Shown piece after piece: positions 44,085 to 53,154 of a stretch of DNA of 64,000 nt. Source of the DNA: Bordetella parapertussis. GTDB taxonomy: Bacteria > Bacteroidota > Bacteroidia > Chitinophagales > Chitinophagaceae. The DNA lies in assembly GCA_943331005.2 (NCBI GenBank), contig CALQJX020000008.1, positions 62,001-126,000 on the forward strand, given 5' to 3'. Numbering within the stretch: position 1 is the stretch's first letter; every line of letters begins with the position of its first letter. The notes below the pieces were generated by a model. That model saw only the letters and a program-made list of their open reading frames with translations, had not been told where the DNA came from and ran no database searches. A program made the translations under genes and the position numbers.

Positions 44085-47000
44085 TTAAAAATTAAACTCG
44101 AGTGAAAAATTGATTGTCCTGGCGTAGTTCAGGAAGCCTGGGTTATTCTGGTATATCTTATACAGATCAATGTAAGACTGTGGGTTGATCTGCTGTGGCA
44201 CATACTGCTGGCCAAATGTAGATACCAGGTAACCGTTGTCATCCGTACGACCGGTAAAACCATGTACTCCAAGTATTTCTCTTGTATTGAAAAGGTTGTT
44301 CACCATCACGATAGCCTTAATATAGTTAGGACGTTTTGGTTTTACACCTTCAATAGCTTCTTTGTTTTTCTTACCGAATTTCAATGCGAAGTCTTTATCT
44401 ACACGCATATCTGTACCAAAGTGCCATGGCAGCCTTGCACCGTTCACACCACCTACCACTGTCTGGCCAAGGGCGTCTGTGTACCTAGTGTATGGCTCAC
44501 CACTCCTTGTTTTCACAATGAAGTTAGCACCTGCGTTCTGGAATACATGCTTACCACCAATGGTTGGACCTTCGCCATCAAAGAACCTGTAATCAGCATT
44601 CATTGCAATGTAGTGACGAGAGTCAATGTTCAGGTTAGTTACATACCTCAGGTTAGGAAGACCTTCGTTGATCAGTGTGCTCAGCAAGCCCCTGCCACCA
44701 TTGAAAGATGAACCTGTACCTTCTGCAAACTGCAGGGTATAAGAAAGGGTCATTTTCAGGTGGTTAGTAGCACGCAGGTCATACATCAATGTAGTACCTT
44801 TTGTGGTAGAGAAGTCGCGGTTGCCGTATGTCTGATATCCATATGGATATGCAAACAGGTAAGGTACTACGTTAACCATGTTCTTACGCTCTTTGTAGAA
44901 CGCTGTGATAGTGATCGCAGAATGGTCTGTAAGTTTCTGCTGGAAACCTACTTCATAGTCAAATGTTTTCTGAGACCTCAGGTTAGCATTTGCTATAACA
45001 CCTGTTGGAGCCTGAGTAGACAGCTGATAATAATCCCATGCTGTTGCATTACCGATCGTGTTTGGGTAAGGCCTCTGTGCATAAATATCATAGTGTGCAT
45101 AGAAGTTAGCAACGTCAGATATAGGGAAAGAGAACTGGATACGTGGCATTACAGTAACCTGTGGAGAGTAATCGGTGAAAGACAGGTTTGGATTGAAATT
45201 GCTGTCTGTCATTTTCACATTCTTGTACTGAGACTGTATCATTGGCTGAGGGTCACGACCATCAGAGTATTGTTTCAGTACAGCTGGGTCTTCTATAATT
45301 TTACCTTTAGGATCATACCATGTCATACCGCTGCGGTAACCTATGATAGATGGTGAAGTAGACTGGTTGTCACTAACATATACTACTGCGTTTGATGGCA
45401 GATTTGATGGGTGAACACCACCATTTACATTGTTAGTAGTACCGGCAACCTGCTCTATAGTAGTTACAGGATACAGTGAATATGGATCTTTCAGCACTTT
45501 AGTGTTTGCAGAATAACGGTCAACACGAACACCTACGTTGAGGTGAAGGTCTTTGTAATCGAACCTGTCCTGTATGTAACCTGCTATATAAGTAGGCGTA
45601 AACGCACCGATCGGACGTGTGAAGTTGCCATCTTTGTCTTTCTGTGTCCAGAAATCATTGAAGTTTACAGAACCAGTCTGCTTGTCACCTGTATAGCTGT
45701 AACCGAAATAGTTTACAAATGCATTACCACTCAGGTTCAGCAGCTCATCAGCAGAGAACATGTTCAGTGAAAGTTTAGATGGATCAACTTCATCTATGTT
45801 TATTATAGCATTTGCATCAACACCCAGTTTCTTCCTCAACTGTTTGTCGAAGTTGCTGGTGCCTATGTTTTTCAGATTGTAATATATAGTATCGGTCGGA
45901 CCAGGCAGAACGGTTGCAAGTGTGTTCGTTGCTTTGTCATAGAAAGAACCCTGACCCGGAGTTGATGGGTTAGGTACATAAGTATAGTCTTTACCGTTCA
46001 CCCTGAAGATAGGGTTCTGGTTGTCAAGCCTCAGGTTCTGGTTGTCCAGTGTGCTTACCAGGTTCCTCATCTGCGACCATACAGACTGTGTACCACCAAG
46101 GTTGGCAACTGCTGTGTATGATTTGATGATACGCTGCTGGTAATAAAGACCGAATTCGATAGCATGTTTTGTTTTGCCGGCCATCAGGTCAAATGATGCA
46201 TTCACATCAAGCGCATACTGGTCAGAAAGGAAGTTAGTATAACCATTGATAGAGCTACCTGGTGATGCAAATAAACCACCACCGTTGAATGCGTAAGTAG
46301 TCCTTGGCATATCACCATTCGCCATACCGTTGTTTGCCTGTACCTGCAGTATGCTTGTTGGCAATGTACCTTCCAGTGAGTTGTAATACTGTGTAGTGTA
46401 GTTTGCAATGATCGGGTTGGTTTCGCTGCGCTCAAATGAATAACCTGTAGCGTTGCTACCTGTCAGTACCACACCGGTACGGCCGCTGAAAGAGTCAGTA
46501 CCACCTGGTGCATAACGATTCACCCTTGGCTCTGATTTGAATTTACCAACATAAGCATATTTGAAGAAGTCTTTCTTGAAACGTGGATCATAGCTCCATG
46601 TTGTAGTCCTCTGGTAATCAGCTTGTACACTATAGAACGCGTTAGATATGATGTTGTTGCGGCTTGATGTATCATTCATCTTACCGAACTTCTGTGTGAA
46701 ACGAACAAAACCACGACCTGTGAAAGTGTTACCTTTTACAGTTCCCTGTGGAGACATAAGAGATGTAGTACGAGAGTAGTTGTCATCAGCTACATAATCG
46801 ATCATACCACCGGTAATAACACGCAGGTTATCAGTAAGCTGGTAATCCAGTTTACCATTCAAACGTATTTCCTGTGTCTGGTTACGTGGCTGCACTTTCC
46901 TCTGTTCCATGTCAGAGAAAGTTACATAGTTCGATTCGTAGTTATAGATCTTAGCACCGCTGTTGTCAGACAGAACCCTAAGTGGATTCAGTTCCATCGC

Positions 47001-47930
47001 GCGCTGTTTGTCGGCTTTTACTACCCACTGTTTGTCATAGGTAGGATACCTGTTATGATCGTCATATACGTCACCGCTCAATGCAAAACCAAGAACTGGT
47101 TTTTTGTTGATGCTGTCACCTTTTATTTTTTTCTTGTACAACGGACCAGCAATAGAGAAAGAAGCGAGGTTGTTGTTGTAACCATCTATCGAGTGCTGCA
47201 GACGCACGTTACCGGTTGTTTTCCTCGCAACACCACGAGAAGTGATGTTTACCACACCACCAGATACGTCACCATATTTGGCAGGGATACCGGAAGTTAT
47301 TACCTCCATCTGCTCCACAGCGTTCTGCGCCATGTTGATACCGGTGTTTGCATCTTCACCAATGTTCTGTACCTGCACACCATCAATGATGTACAATGTA
47401 CCCGAACCGCGTGAACCGCCAATGTTTACGCCCTTACCGCGCTGACCCTGATACAGAGCTGGTGCCAGACCCACCATATCCGACACGTCGGTTGTTGGCA
47501 GCACCTTTATATCATCGCTGGTAAGTACTGTTGTACCTCCGCTACCCTCTTTTACAAGTGGCTTCTTATAACCGGTGATCACAACAGTAGGGCCACCTAT
47601 CAGTATAGATGTCCTCGACATAGTGAAGTTCTGAGTTGTTTTGTGACCTGGTTCTACGATAACCCTTGTTACCATCATAGAATCATAACCTGTAAACGAT
47701 ACAAGTACATCATAAAAGCCTGGTTCCAGGGGTTTTACTGAGTACATACCGTCAAAATCGGTCACATTTCCTCCCTTTAATATCCCGCCCTGGTATACCT
47801 GAACGGTTGCACTAAGAAGGGGTTCCTTCTTTTCGTCCAACACCTTTCCGGCAATTTCGCCTTGGGCAAATACAGATCCGGATAGTCCTGTAAATAGAAA
47901 CAAAAGCAGATAACGTAGTGTACGTGTCAT
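44085..47930 (-). CDS. TonB-dependent receptor with N-terminal regulatory-like domain
   Basis: A 1281-residue outer-membrane barrel. The signal peptide is MTRTLRYLLLFLFTGLSGSV with an FAQ cleavage site. A carboxypeptidase-regulatory-like Ig fold follows (GEIAGKVLDEKKEPLLSATV). The plug domain carries LPTTDVSDMVGLAPALYQ and NIGGSRGSGTLYIIDGVQV near 145-180. The barrel then runs to a terminal strand ending RTINFSLEFNF. The unusual length against common receptors comes from large surface loops. Uptake of a polymer or secretion with PorV/PorQ is possible; the substrate is unknown. Start 47930 gives a standard signal peptide; 47939 also works. Confidence 0.9.
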   Translation of the reverse strand: MTRTLRYLLLFLFTGLSGSVFAQGEIAGKVLDEKKEPLLSATVQVYQGGILKGGNVTDFDGMYSVKPLEPGFYDVLVSFTGYDSMMVTRVIVEPGHKTTQNFTMSRTSILIGGPTVVITGYKKPLVKEGSGGTTVLTSDDIKVLPTTDVSDMVGLAPALYQGQRGKGVNIGGSRGSGTLYIIDGVQVQNIGEDANTGINMAQNAVEQMEVITSGIPAKYGDVSGGVVNITSRGVARKTTGNVRLQHSIDGYNNNLASFSIAGPLYKKKIKGDSINKKPVLGFALSGDVYDDHNRYPTYDKQWVVKADKQRAMELNPLRVLSDNSGAKIYNYESNYVTFSDMEQRKVQPRNQTQEIRLNGKLDYQLTDNLRVITGGMIDYVADDNYSRTTSLMSPQGTVKGNTFTGRGFVRFTQKFGKMNDTSSRNNIISNAFYSVQADYQRTTTWSYDPRFKKDFFKYAYVGKFKSEPRVNRYAPGGTDSFSGRTGVVLTGSNATGYSFERSETNPIIANYTTQYYNSLEGTLPTSILQVQANNGMANGDMPRTTYAFNGGGLFASPGSSINGYTNFLSDQYALDVNASFDLMAGKTKHAIEFGLYYQQRIIKSYTAVANLGGTQSVWSQMRNLVSTLDNQNLRLDNQNPIFRVNGKDYTYVPNPSTPGQGSFYDKATNTLATVLPGPTDTIYYNLKNIGTSNFDKQLRKKLGVDANAIINIDEVDPSKLSLNMFSADELLNLSGNAFVNYFGYSYTGDKQTGSVNFNDFWTQKDKDGNFTRPIGAFTPTYIAGYIQDRFDYKDLHLNVGVRVDRYSANTKVLKDPYSLYPVTTIEQVAGTTNNVNGGVHPSNLPSNAVVYVSDNQSTSPSIIGYRSGMTWYDPKGKIIEDPAVLKQYSDGRDPQPMIQSQYKNVKMTDSNFNPNLSFTDYSPQVTVMPRIQFSFPISDVANFYAHYDIYAQRPYPNTIGNATAWDYYQLSTQAPTGVIANANLRSQKTFDYEVGFQQKLTDHSAITITAFYKERKNMVNVVPYLFAYPYGYQTYGNRDFSTTKGTTLMYDLRATNHLKMTLSYTLQFAEGTGSSFNGGRGLLSTLINEGLPNLRYVTNLNIDSRHYIAMNADYRFFDGEGPTIGGKHVFQNAGANFIVKTRSGEPYTRYTDALGQTVVGGVNGARLPWHFGTDMRVDKDFALKFGKKNKEAIEGVKPKRPNYIKAIVMVNNLFNTREILGVHGFTGRTDDNGYLVSTFGQQYVPQQINPQSYIDLYKIYQNNPGFLNYARTINFSLEFNF

Positions 47931-47964
47931 ATCCAACATTAATAAATTATTAGCAAATGAGGCG

Positions 47965-47972
47965 TAAAGATA
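47965..47972 (-). promoter_or_regulatory. Candidate -7 box of the TonB receptor operon
   Basis: Minus strand TATCTTTA (one mismatch from TAnnTTTG) is followed by CGCCTCATTT, the same downstream bases as the yidC promoter. Confidence 0.4.
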
Positions 47973-48205
47973 AAAAAATCTGTTAAAAACCACCGTGAAA
48001 ACACATATTTTCTTTACACTTTTAAATTGTTTTCCTCTACATAAGAACAATAAAATCAATTCGTCCTGTATAAATAGACGAAAGACGTTACCATAATCTT
48101 GGGTTTTAGTTAAAATATTTTTAGCAAAAAGCTAAAATTACCCCCTACAACCCTCTTTTATGGCCAAAAAATACAAATTGATAAAATTCGAATAAGCAAA
48201 TATCA

Positions 48206-49156
48206 TTACTTATCTCCGGCCTGTATCTTTTCCAGCAAAACTTTGCTCATTTTATACAGTGCCTCATGTGTATATCCCGCAATGTGGGGGGTCACTATCA
48301 CCAAAGGCAGAAATATCAGCTCATTTATGGTGTCCCTCAGCTCCTTATCGGCCTTGGTTATCGGCTCATGCTCAAAAACGTCCAGGCAGGCACCTATCAC
48401 CTTACCTGCCTTTATACCATTATACAAAGTACGGGTATTCACTACCGCCCCTCTCGATGTGTTGATGAGTATAAATGGCTTCTGCATTGCTGCCATGAAG
48501 TCATCATTAAAGTAATTGACGGTATCAGGCTGCAGCGACACATGTATGCTCACTATATCTGCTTCCTTATATATGGTCCTCAGATCACATACCTCCACAT
48601 ACGCCGGTGCATCGGTTATCGGCTTCTTGTCATACACCAGTATGCGCATATCAAAACCTTGCAGCTTCTTGGCAAATGCCATTCCAGCGTGCCCGTAACC
48701 TATTATGGCTATGGTCTTTCCCTCCAGCTCAAAACCTCTGTTCTCATCTCGTCGCCATATCTCTGCGCCTATCTCCGTATGGCTCCATGTTATACGCCTT
48801 ATCAGCGCCAGCAACATACCTACAGCATGCTCTCCCACTGCATTACAGTTGCCCTCCGGACTACCATAACATACTATACCCTTAGCTGCGGCATGATCCA
48901 GATCTATCACTTCCATGCCAGAACCCATACGCCCTATCCATTGCAAGCCTGGCGCAGCATCCAGCAGTTCTTTATTCAATTGCAGCCTCGTCGATGTGAT
49001 CACACCCACACAGTCTGCTATGTGCCTGAAAGCTTTCTGCTGGCTTATCTCTTCCTGCAGCACACATTCATAACCCATTGCGGTAAGTCCGTCAGTAAGT
49101 ACTTTGTTTACAGGTGCTGCTATCAGCACCTTATTAAGATGGTGTGTTCTGGCCAT
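48206..49156 (-). CDS. D-2-hydroxyacid dehydrogenase (NAD-dependent, PGDH-like)
   Basis: Oxidoreductase of the D-isomer 2-hydroxyacid family, 316 residues. The nucleotide-binding motif is KTIAIIGYGHAGMAFAKKLQ near 148-167. The catalytic Arg, Glu and His are in LINTSRGAVVNTRTLY, CLDVFEHEPI and VTPHIAGYTHEALYK. The substrate could be phosphoglycerate, glycerate or another 2-hydroxyacid. It overlaps the end of rsmA by 23 bases, so translation is coupled. Confidence 0.9.
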   Translation of the reverse strand: MARTHHLNKVLIAAPVNKVLTDGLTAMGYECVLQEEISQQKAFRHIADCVGVITSTRLQLNKELLDAAPGLQWIGRMGSGMEVIDLDHAAAKGIVCYGSPEGNCNAVGEHAVGMLLALIRRITWSHTEIGAEIWRRDENRGFELEGKTIAIIGYGHAGMAFAKKLQGFDMRILVYDKKPITDAPAYVEVCDLRTIYKEADIVSIHVSLQPDTVNYFNDDFMAAMQKPFILINTSRGAVVNTRTLYNGIKAGKVIGACLDVFEHEPITKADKELRDTINELIFLPLVIVTPHIAGYTHEALYKMSKVLLEKIQAGDK

Positions 49157-49904
49157 AGTTATTATATAAAGCTACAAAATCAGCTACTGATAATTGTTCC
49201 GCTCTTTTATCAAAGATCGGATCTGCAGGCATACGCTCCGCTGGTATCACACTTTTCAATGCATTACGCAGTGTCTTCCTGCGTTGGTTAAAAGCTGCTT
49301 TTACCAATATCACAAATCTGCGCTTATCGCCTATATGGTAAGGGTTGTGGAGGTTTGTGAAACGCAGCACACCACTCTTCACCTTGGGTGGCGGAGTAAA
49401 ACAGTTCTCATGCACATCTACAAGATACTCTACGCTGAAGAAGGCCTGCATCAGCACACTCAGTATACCATATACCTTACTGCCGGGGCCCGAGGCCACT
49501 CTCAACGCCACTTCTTTCTGAAACATGCCTATCACCTCCGTTACCTGAGGTTCCCAGTCCAGCACTTTGAATAATATAGGAGAAGAAATGTTGTATGGAA
49601 AATTACCTACTACCGAAAATGCACCCTCAAAAGGAGCATCAGCCTTCAGTATGTCCTGCATTATTATCTTACCTTGCAGCTGCGGATAGGTCTTGTGCAG
49701 ATACACTACCTTCTCCTCATCTATTTCTATTGCCTTGTATTGCACATCCGGCCATTCTAGCAGATACTTGGTCAGCGCACCGCCGCCGGGTCCCACTTCC
49801 AGCAGGTTCATACCTTCTTTCCTGTCTATGAAACCTACTATCTTCTTGCACATATTCTCATCATGCAAAAAATGTTGTCCGAGGCTTTTCTTCAGCGTGT
49901 ACAT
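49134..49904 (-). CDS. rsmA: 16S rRNA dimethyladenosine transferase RsmA/KsgA
   Basis: Dimethylates two adjacent adenines near the 3' end of 16S rRNA. The N-terminus is MYTLKKSLGQHFLHDENM, and the SAM loop is LLEVGPGGGALTKYLLE near 35-51. The target-base motif FSVVGNFPYNISSPILFKVL follows near 100. The length of 256 is standard. ATG at 49904 is chosen because it starts the conserved N-terminus and has a promoter box right behind it. It overlaps the 2-hydroxyacid dehydrogenase gene. Confidence 0.95.
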   Translation of the reverse strand: MYTLKKSLGQHFLHDENMCKKIVGFIDRKEGMNLLEVGPGGGALTKYLLEWPDVQYKAIEIDEEKVVYLHKTYPQLQGKIIMQDILKADAPFEGAFSVVGNFPYNISSPILFKVLDWEPQVTEVIGMFQKEVALRVASGPGSKVYGILSVLMQAFFSVEYLVDVHENCFTPPPKVKSGVLRFTNLHNPYHIGDKRRFVILVKAAFNQRRKTLRNALKSVIPAERMPADPIFDKRAEQLSVADFVALYNNYGQNTPS

Positions 49905-49908
49905 GCGG

Positions 49909-49944
49909 CAAAAGTACAAACTTGAATAAGATTATAGCGGCAAA
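49909..49944 (-). promoter_or_regulatory. Candidate promoter of rsmA
   Basis: On the minus strand TTTG (49944-49941) precedes TACTTTTG (49916-49909) by 24 bases, at the long edge of the usual spacing. The -7 box ends 4 bases before the ATG, so an mRNA from it would lack a leader. Confidence 0.45.
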
Positions 49945-50059
49945 TATATCAGAGCTTATCTACCCTTGAATTACAGTCTGTTGTCCTCGTTATTGGGGAT
50001 TCCGGTCAAGGTGAATAGCCTGGAGTCGCAGCATTTTTACTTTTCATACAACATTGCAC

Positions 50060-50067
50060 TACCTTCG
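50060..50067 (+). promoter_or_regulatory. Candidate -7 box of the M17 aminopeptidase
   Basis: TACCTTCG (one mismatch from TAnnTTTG) is followed by CCGCTTATTT and lies 23 bases before the ATG. Confidence 0.4.
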
Positions 50068-50090
50068 CCGCTTATTTTTAACTTTATAGC

Positions 50091-51527
50091 ATGGAAATAA
50101 AAATTGCACAGAGATCGTCGGCGAACGATCACGCATGGATCATAGACGATAGTAAGAAACTGGACCAGATCACCGGCCTCAGCCCGGAAGAGATTAAATA
50201 TGCTGCTGGTCTTTTCAACGCAGACCAGTCAATGGCTACCATCAACCGCTACAACGGCTTTTATTTCATTATACTCCTCAAAACCAAAAAGACCGACTGG
50301 CAAACTGCCGAAGGTGCCCGCAAATCCGGAGCAGAATTGCAGGCACTCTGCAACAGGCACAAACTGCAGGATATCACTATCAACAACATGTCCGCTGTAG
50401 CAAATGCAGCACTGCTGGTTGCCGAGGGTACTGCTCTGGCAAACTACCAGTTCCTCAAGTACCGCACTGAGGCCAAGAAACTCGAGCATTCTCTGCGCAC
50501 CATATTCATTGCCAAGAATTCTGCTACAGTAAAAGAAACAGCACAACTGCAGATAACAGTAGATGCCATGTACAAGGCAAGAACACTGGTAAACGAACCG
50601 GTGAACTATCTCTCTGCAGAACAGCTGGCCAAAGAGATAACACTTATTGGCAAAGAAGCAGGTTTCAAAGTTACAGTACTCAACAAAGCGCGCATCGTTA
50701 AGGAAAAAATGGGCGGCCTCCTTTCTGTGAATAGCGGTAGTATCCAGCCTCCTACATTCACCGTTATGGAGTATGTGCCCAAAAAAGCACTCAACAAAAA
50801 ACCAATAGTACTGGTAGGAAAGGGTGTAGTATATGATACAGGTGGTCTTTCGCTGAAACCTACTGCCAACTCTATGGATCGCATGAAGAGCGATATGAGC
50901 GGTGCGGCAGTGGTAAGCGGCGCCATGTATGCCATTGCAAAAATGCAACTGCCTTTACACATCATTGCACTGGTTCCTGCCACAGACAACAGGCCGGGCG
51001 AAGAAGCATACACACCGGGCGATGTTATTAAGATGTATAGCGGCGCAACAGTAGAGGTACTGAATACAGATGCTGAAGGCCGCATGATTCTTGCTGATGC
51101 ACTGCATTGGGCAAAAAGATACAAACCGGAACTGGTCATAGACTTCGCCACACTCACAGGCGCAGCATCTGCTGCCGTTGGCGAGCATGGCATAGTATGC
51201 ATGGGCACTGCAGACGACAGCGTAAGATCAGCCTTCCATAGCAGCGGCATGCGCCAGTACGAGCGTCTGGTAGAATACCCGCTGTGGGACGAATACGGTG
51301 ATCAGATCAAATCTGATATCGCAGACCTCAAGAATGTTGGTGGTGCTACTGGTGGTGCTATTACTGCCGGTAAGTTCCTCGAACACTTTACCGACTACCC
51401 CTGGATGCACTTCGATATTGCAGGCGTATCATTCTTTACTGCACGCAAGGCATACATGCCTATAGGTGGTACTGCATACGGCATGCGCATGCTGCTCGAC
51501 TTCCTGGGGCATTATAATAAGGCTTAA
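50091..51527 (+). CDS. M17 family leucyl aminopeptidase
   Basis: Cytoplasmic two-metal peptidase that removes N-terminal residues. The metal ligands and catalytic Lys are in LVGKGVVYDTGGLSLKP near 241-257 and MDRMKSDMSGAAVVSG, and the signature NTDAEGRMILADALHWA is near 324-340. The 478 residues fit the family. The N-terminal 170 residues are a divergent macro-like domain. It is followed by pdxA after 28 bases on the same strand and the two may be co-transcribed. Confidence 0.9.
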   Translation: MEIKIAQRSSANDHAWIIDDSKKLDQITGLSPEEIKYAAGLFNADQSMATINRYNGFYFIILLKTKKTDWQTAEGARKSGAELQALCNRHKLQDITINNMSAVANAALLVAEGTALANYQFLKYRTEAKKLEHSLRTIFIAKNSATVKETAQLQITVDAMYKARTLVNEPVNYLSAEQLAKEITLIGKEAGFKVTVLNKARIVKEKMGGLLSVNSGSIQPPTFTVMEYVPKKALNKKPIVLVGKGVVYDTGGLSLKPTANSMDRMKSDMSGAAVVSGAMYAIAKMQLPLHIIALVPATDNRPGEEAYTPGDVIKMYSGATVEVLNTDAEGRMILADALHWAKRYKPELVIDFATLTGAASAAVGEHGIVCMGTADDSVRSAFHSSGMRQYERLVEYPLWDEYGDQIKSDIADLKNVGGATGGAITAGKFLEHFTDYPWMHFDIAGVSFFTARKAYMPIGGTAYGMRMLLDFLGHYNKA

Positions 51528-51555
51528 CTTCATCTTTACTCACAACAACAACTAC

Positions 51556-52635
51556 ATGAATACTAATAGCGAAAAACCGGTAATAGGTATTACCACAGGC
51601 GATCTGAATGGTATCGGTACAGAGGTGATCATCAAAACCTTTACCGACAACCGCATTCTCGATCTCTGCACTCCTGTTATCTTCTCTTCCAATAAGGTCA
51701 TCAACTTCTACAGGCGCATCAATGCCGAGATCCCTTTCAATTTCACCAGTACCAAAGATCTCACCAAGCTCAATACTAAGCAGGTGAATGTATTCAACTG
51801 CTGGGAAGATGAAGTACCTATCCAACCGGGTGTACTCACAGAAGCAGGTGGCAAATATGCCATCCGTTCACTTATGGTAGCTACGCAGTGCCTCAAAGAT
51901 GGTCAGCTCGATGCTATTGTTACTGCTCCTATACATAAAAGCAATACCAACCTGCCCGACTTCCCGTATACAGGCCATACACCTTTCTTTAAAGACAAGT
52001 TCGGCGCCAAAGATGTGCTCATGATCCTCTATAGCAATTCGCTGAGGGTGGCATTGGCTACAGAACATCTGCCTATCTCAAAAGTAGCAGCATCTATTAC
52101 CAAAGAACTGTTGCAGACAAAACTCAGCATTCTCAGAGAATCACTCATAAAAGACTTTGGTATAGACAAACCACGTATCGCAGTATTGGGCCTCAACCCA
52201 CATGCCGGCGACGATGGCCAGATAGGCACCGAAGAGCAGACCATCATCAGGCCGCTCATAGAAAGCATGAAGCAGAAGGATGCAATAGTATTTGGCCCTT
52301 ACAGTGCCGATGCTTTCTTTGCCAATGCAAGCTATACTCAGTTCGATGCGGTATTGGCTATGTACCACGATCAGGGTCTGGTAGGTTTCAAAGCGCTGGC
52401 AAAAGGCGAGGGGGTGAACTACACGGCAGGTCTTCCTGTTATCCGCACTTCACCAGATCATGGCACTGCTTTCGATATAGCAGGCAAAGACATTGCAGAT
52501 CCATCTTCTTTCCGCGAAGCAGTTTTCCAGGCACTAGATCTGTTGCGCCAGCGCGAACAGTATGCAGAGAATACTGCCAATCCTTTGCGCCGCGGCAAAA
52601 TAGAAAAAGAAAGATCAGAAGACTCAGGCAAGTAA
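51556..52635 (+). CDS. pdxA: 4-hydroxythreonine-4-phosphate dehydrogenase
   Basis: NAD-dependent enzyme of pyridoxal phosphate biosynthesis. It starts PVIGITTGDLNGIGTEVIIK (family GDPAGIGPE region). IVTAPIHKSNTNL, FPYTGHTPFF, AMYHDQGLVGFKAL and GLPVIRTSPDHGTAFDIAGK are the catalytic and metal segments in order. The length of 359 fits. The start at 51556 avoids a long overlap with the aminopeptidase. A terminator follows 75 bases after the stop. Confidence 0.95.
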   Translation: MNTNSEKPVIGITTGDLNGIGTEVIIKTFTDNRILDLCTPVIFSSNKVINFYRRINAEIPFNFTSTKDLTKLNTKQVNVFNCWEDEVPIQPGVLTEAGGKYAIRSLMVATQCLKDGQLDAIVTAPIHKSNTNLPDFPYTGHTPFFKDKFGAKDVLMILYSNSLRVALATEHLPISKVAASITKELLQTKLSILRESLIKDFGIDKPRIAVLGLNPHAGDDGQIGTEEQTIIRPLIESMKQKDAIVFGPYSADAFFANASYTQFDAVLAMYHDQGLVGFKALAKGEGVNYTAGLPVIRTSPDHGTAFDIAGKDIADPSSFREAVFQALDLLRQREQYAENTANPLRRGKIEKERSEDSGK

Positions 52636-52710
52636 TGTGTAAAACTCACTGACATTGTCAGCAACACAAAACACAACAGCAGGAATACACATCACATTTC
52701 ACTCATTCGC

Positions 52711-52744
52711 AAAAGCAGCATCTCAAAAAGATGCTGCTTTTTTT
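52711..52744 (+). terminator. Terminator of pdxA
   Basis: A 13-base perfect stem (52711-52723 with 52729-52741) closes a 5-base loop and runs into a T tract. Confidence 0.85.
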
Positions 52745-52852
52745 ATGTTGTGTATACATGCAACAGCAATACTAAACTCAGTTAGGTGCTGCTTACAATG
52801 ATATGTTGCTATAGTCTGAAAAGCGCGCCTGCAAAGGCTTTGAGGTAGGTAC

Positions 52853-52888
52853 AAAAAAAAGCCCGGCGAGGTTGTGGACTGCCGGGCT
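52853..52888 (-). terminator. Minus-strand terminator downstream of batC
   Basis: AGCCCGGC pairs with GCCGGGCT across a 13-base loop, and on the minus strand eight U follow. It would end a transcript reading from batC or from a small RNA in the gap. Confidence 0.8.
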
Positions 52889-53154
52889 ATATAAAGGATG
52901 GGTTAGTAAGCACAATCCTTACACAATATTAAAAAGAAATCCTGCTACTAAAAAATTATTCAGAGAAATTTTTGAAGATACCAGAAAGATGTTGACAAGT
53001 TATCCACAAAAATGCGAACTGTCTACTTTCAACACACATCATTTGTGCGCACAATTGGTTGTTGCTTATTACAAAAAAGGAGAGAGATCACTACTGATTT
53101 TGTGTTGCATTTTATCGCAAATCTGCTAACTCTTGCAACATACAACGCATCATG

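Larger units (their letters stand above)
52636..53154. other. 519-base stretch without a gene between pdxA and batC
   Basis: It holds the pdxA terminator (52711-52744), a second hairpin facing the batC side (52853-52888), and one DnaA-box-like TTATCCACA at 53000-53008. The remainder is AT-rich with no coding frame that looks real. The second hairpin is 270 bases beyond the batC stop, so either batC has a long 3' tail or a small RNA is transcribed on the minus strand here. Confidence 0.6.

Noticed and set aside
38860-47930. Possible SusC/SusD-type polysaccharide utilisation locus
   Set aside because: There is a TonB receptor but no SusD-like lipoprotein, glycoside hydrolase or sensor; the companion protein has a T9SS-type C-terminus instead.
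48266-49291. 341-codon plus-strand open frame opposite the D-2-hydroxyacid dehydrogenase
   Set aside because: The minus-strand genes carry catalytic and nucleotide-binding motifs; this frame shows none and is antisense.
53000-53008. Perfect DnaA box TTATCCACA
   Set aside because: A single box, with another at 63856-63864 but no cluster, AT-rich unwinding element or dnaA gene nearby. One or two such 9-mers are expected by chance in a window this size.
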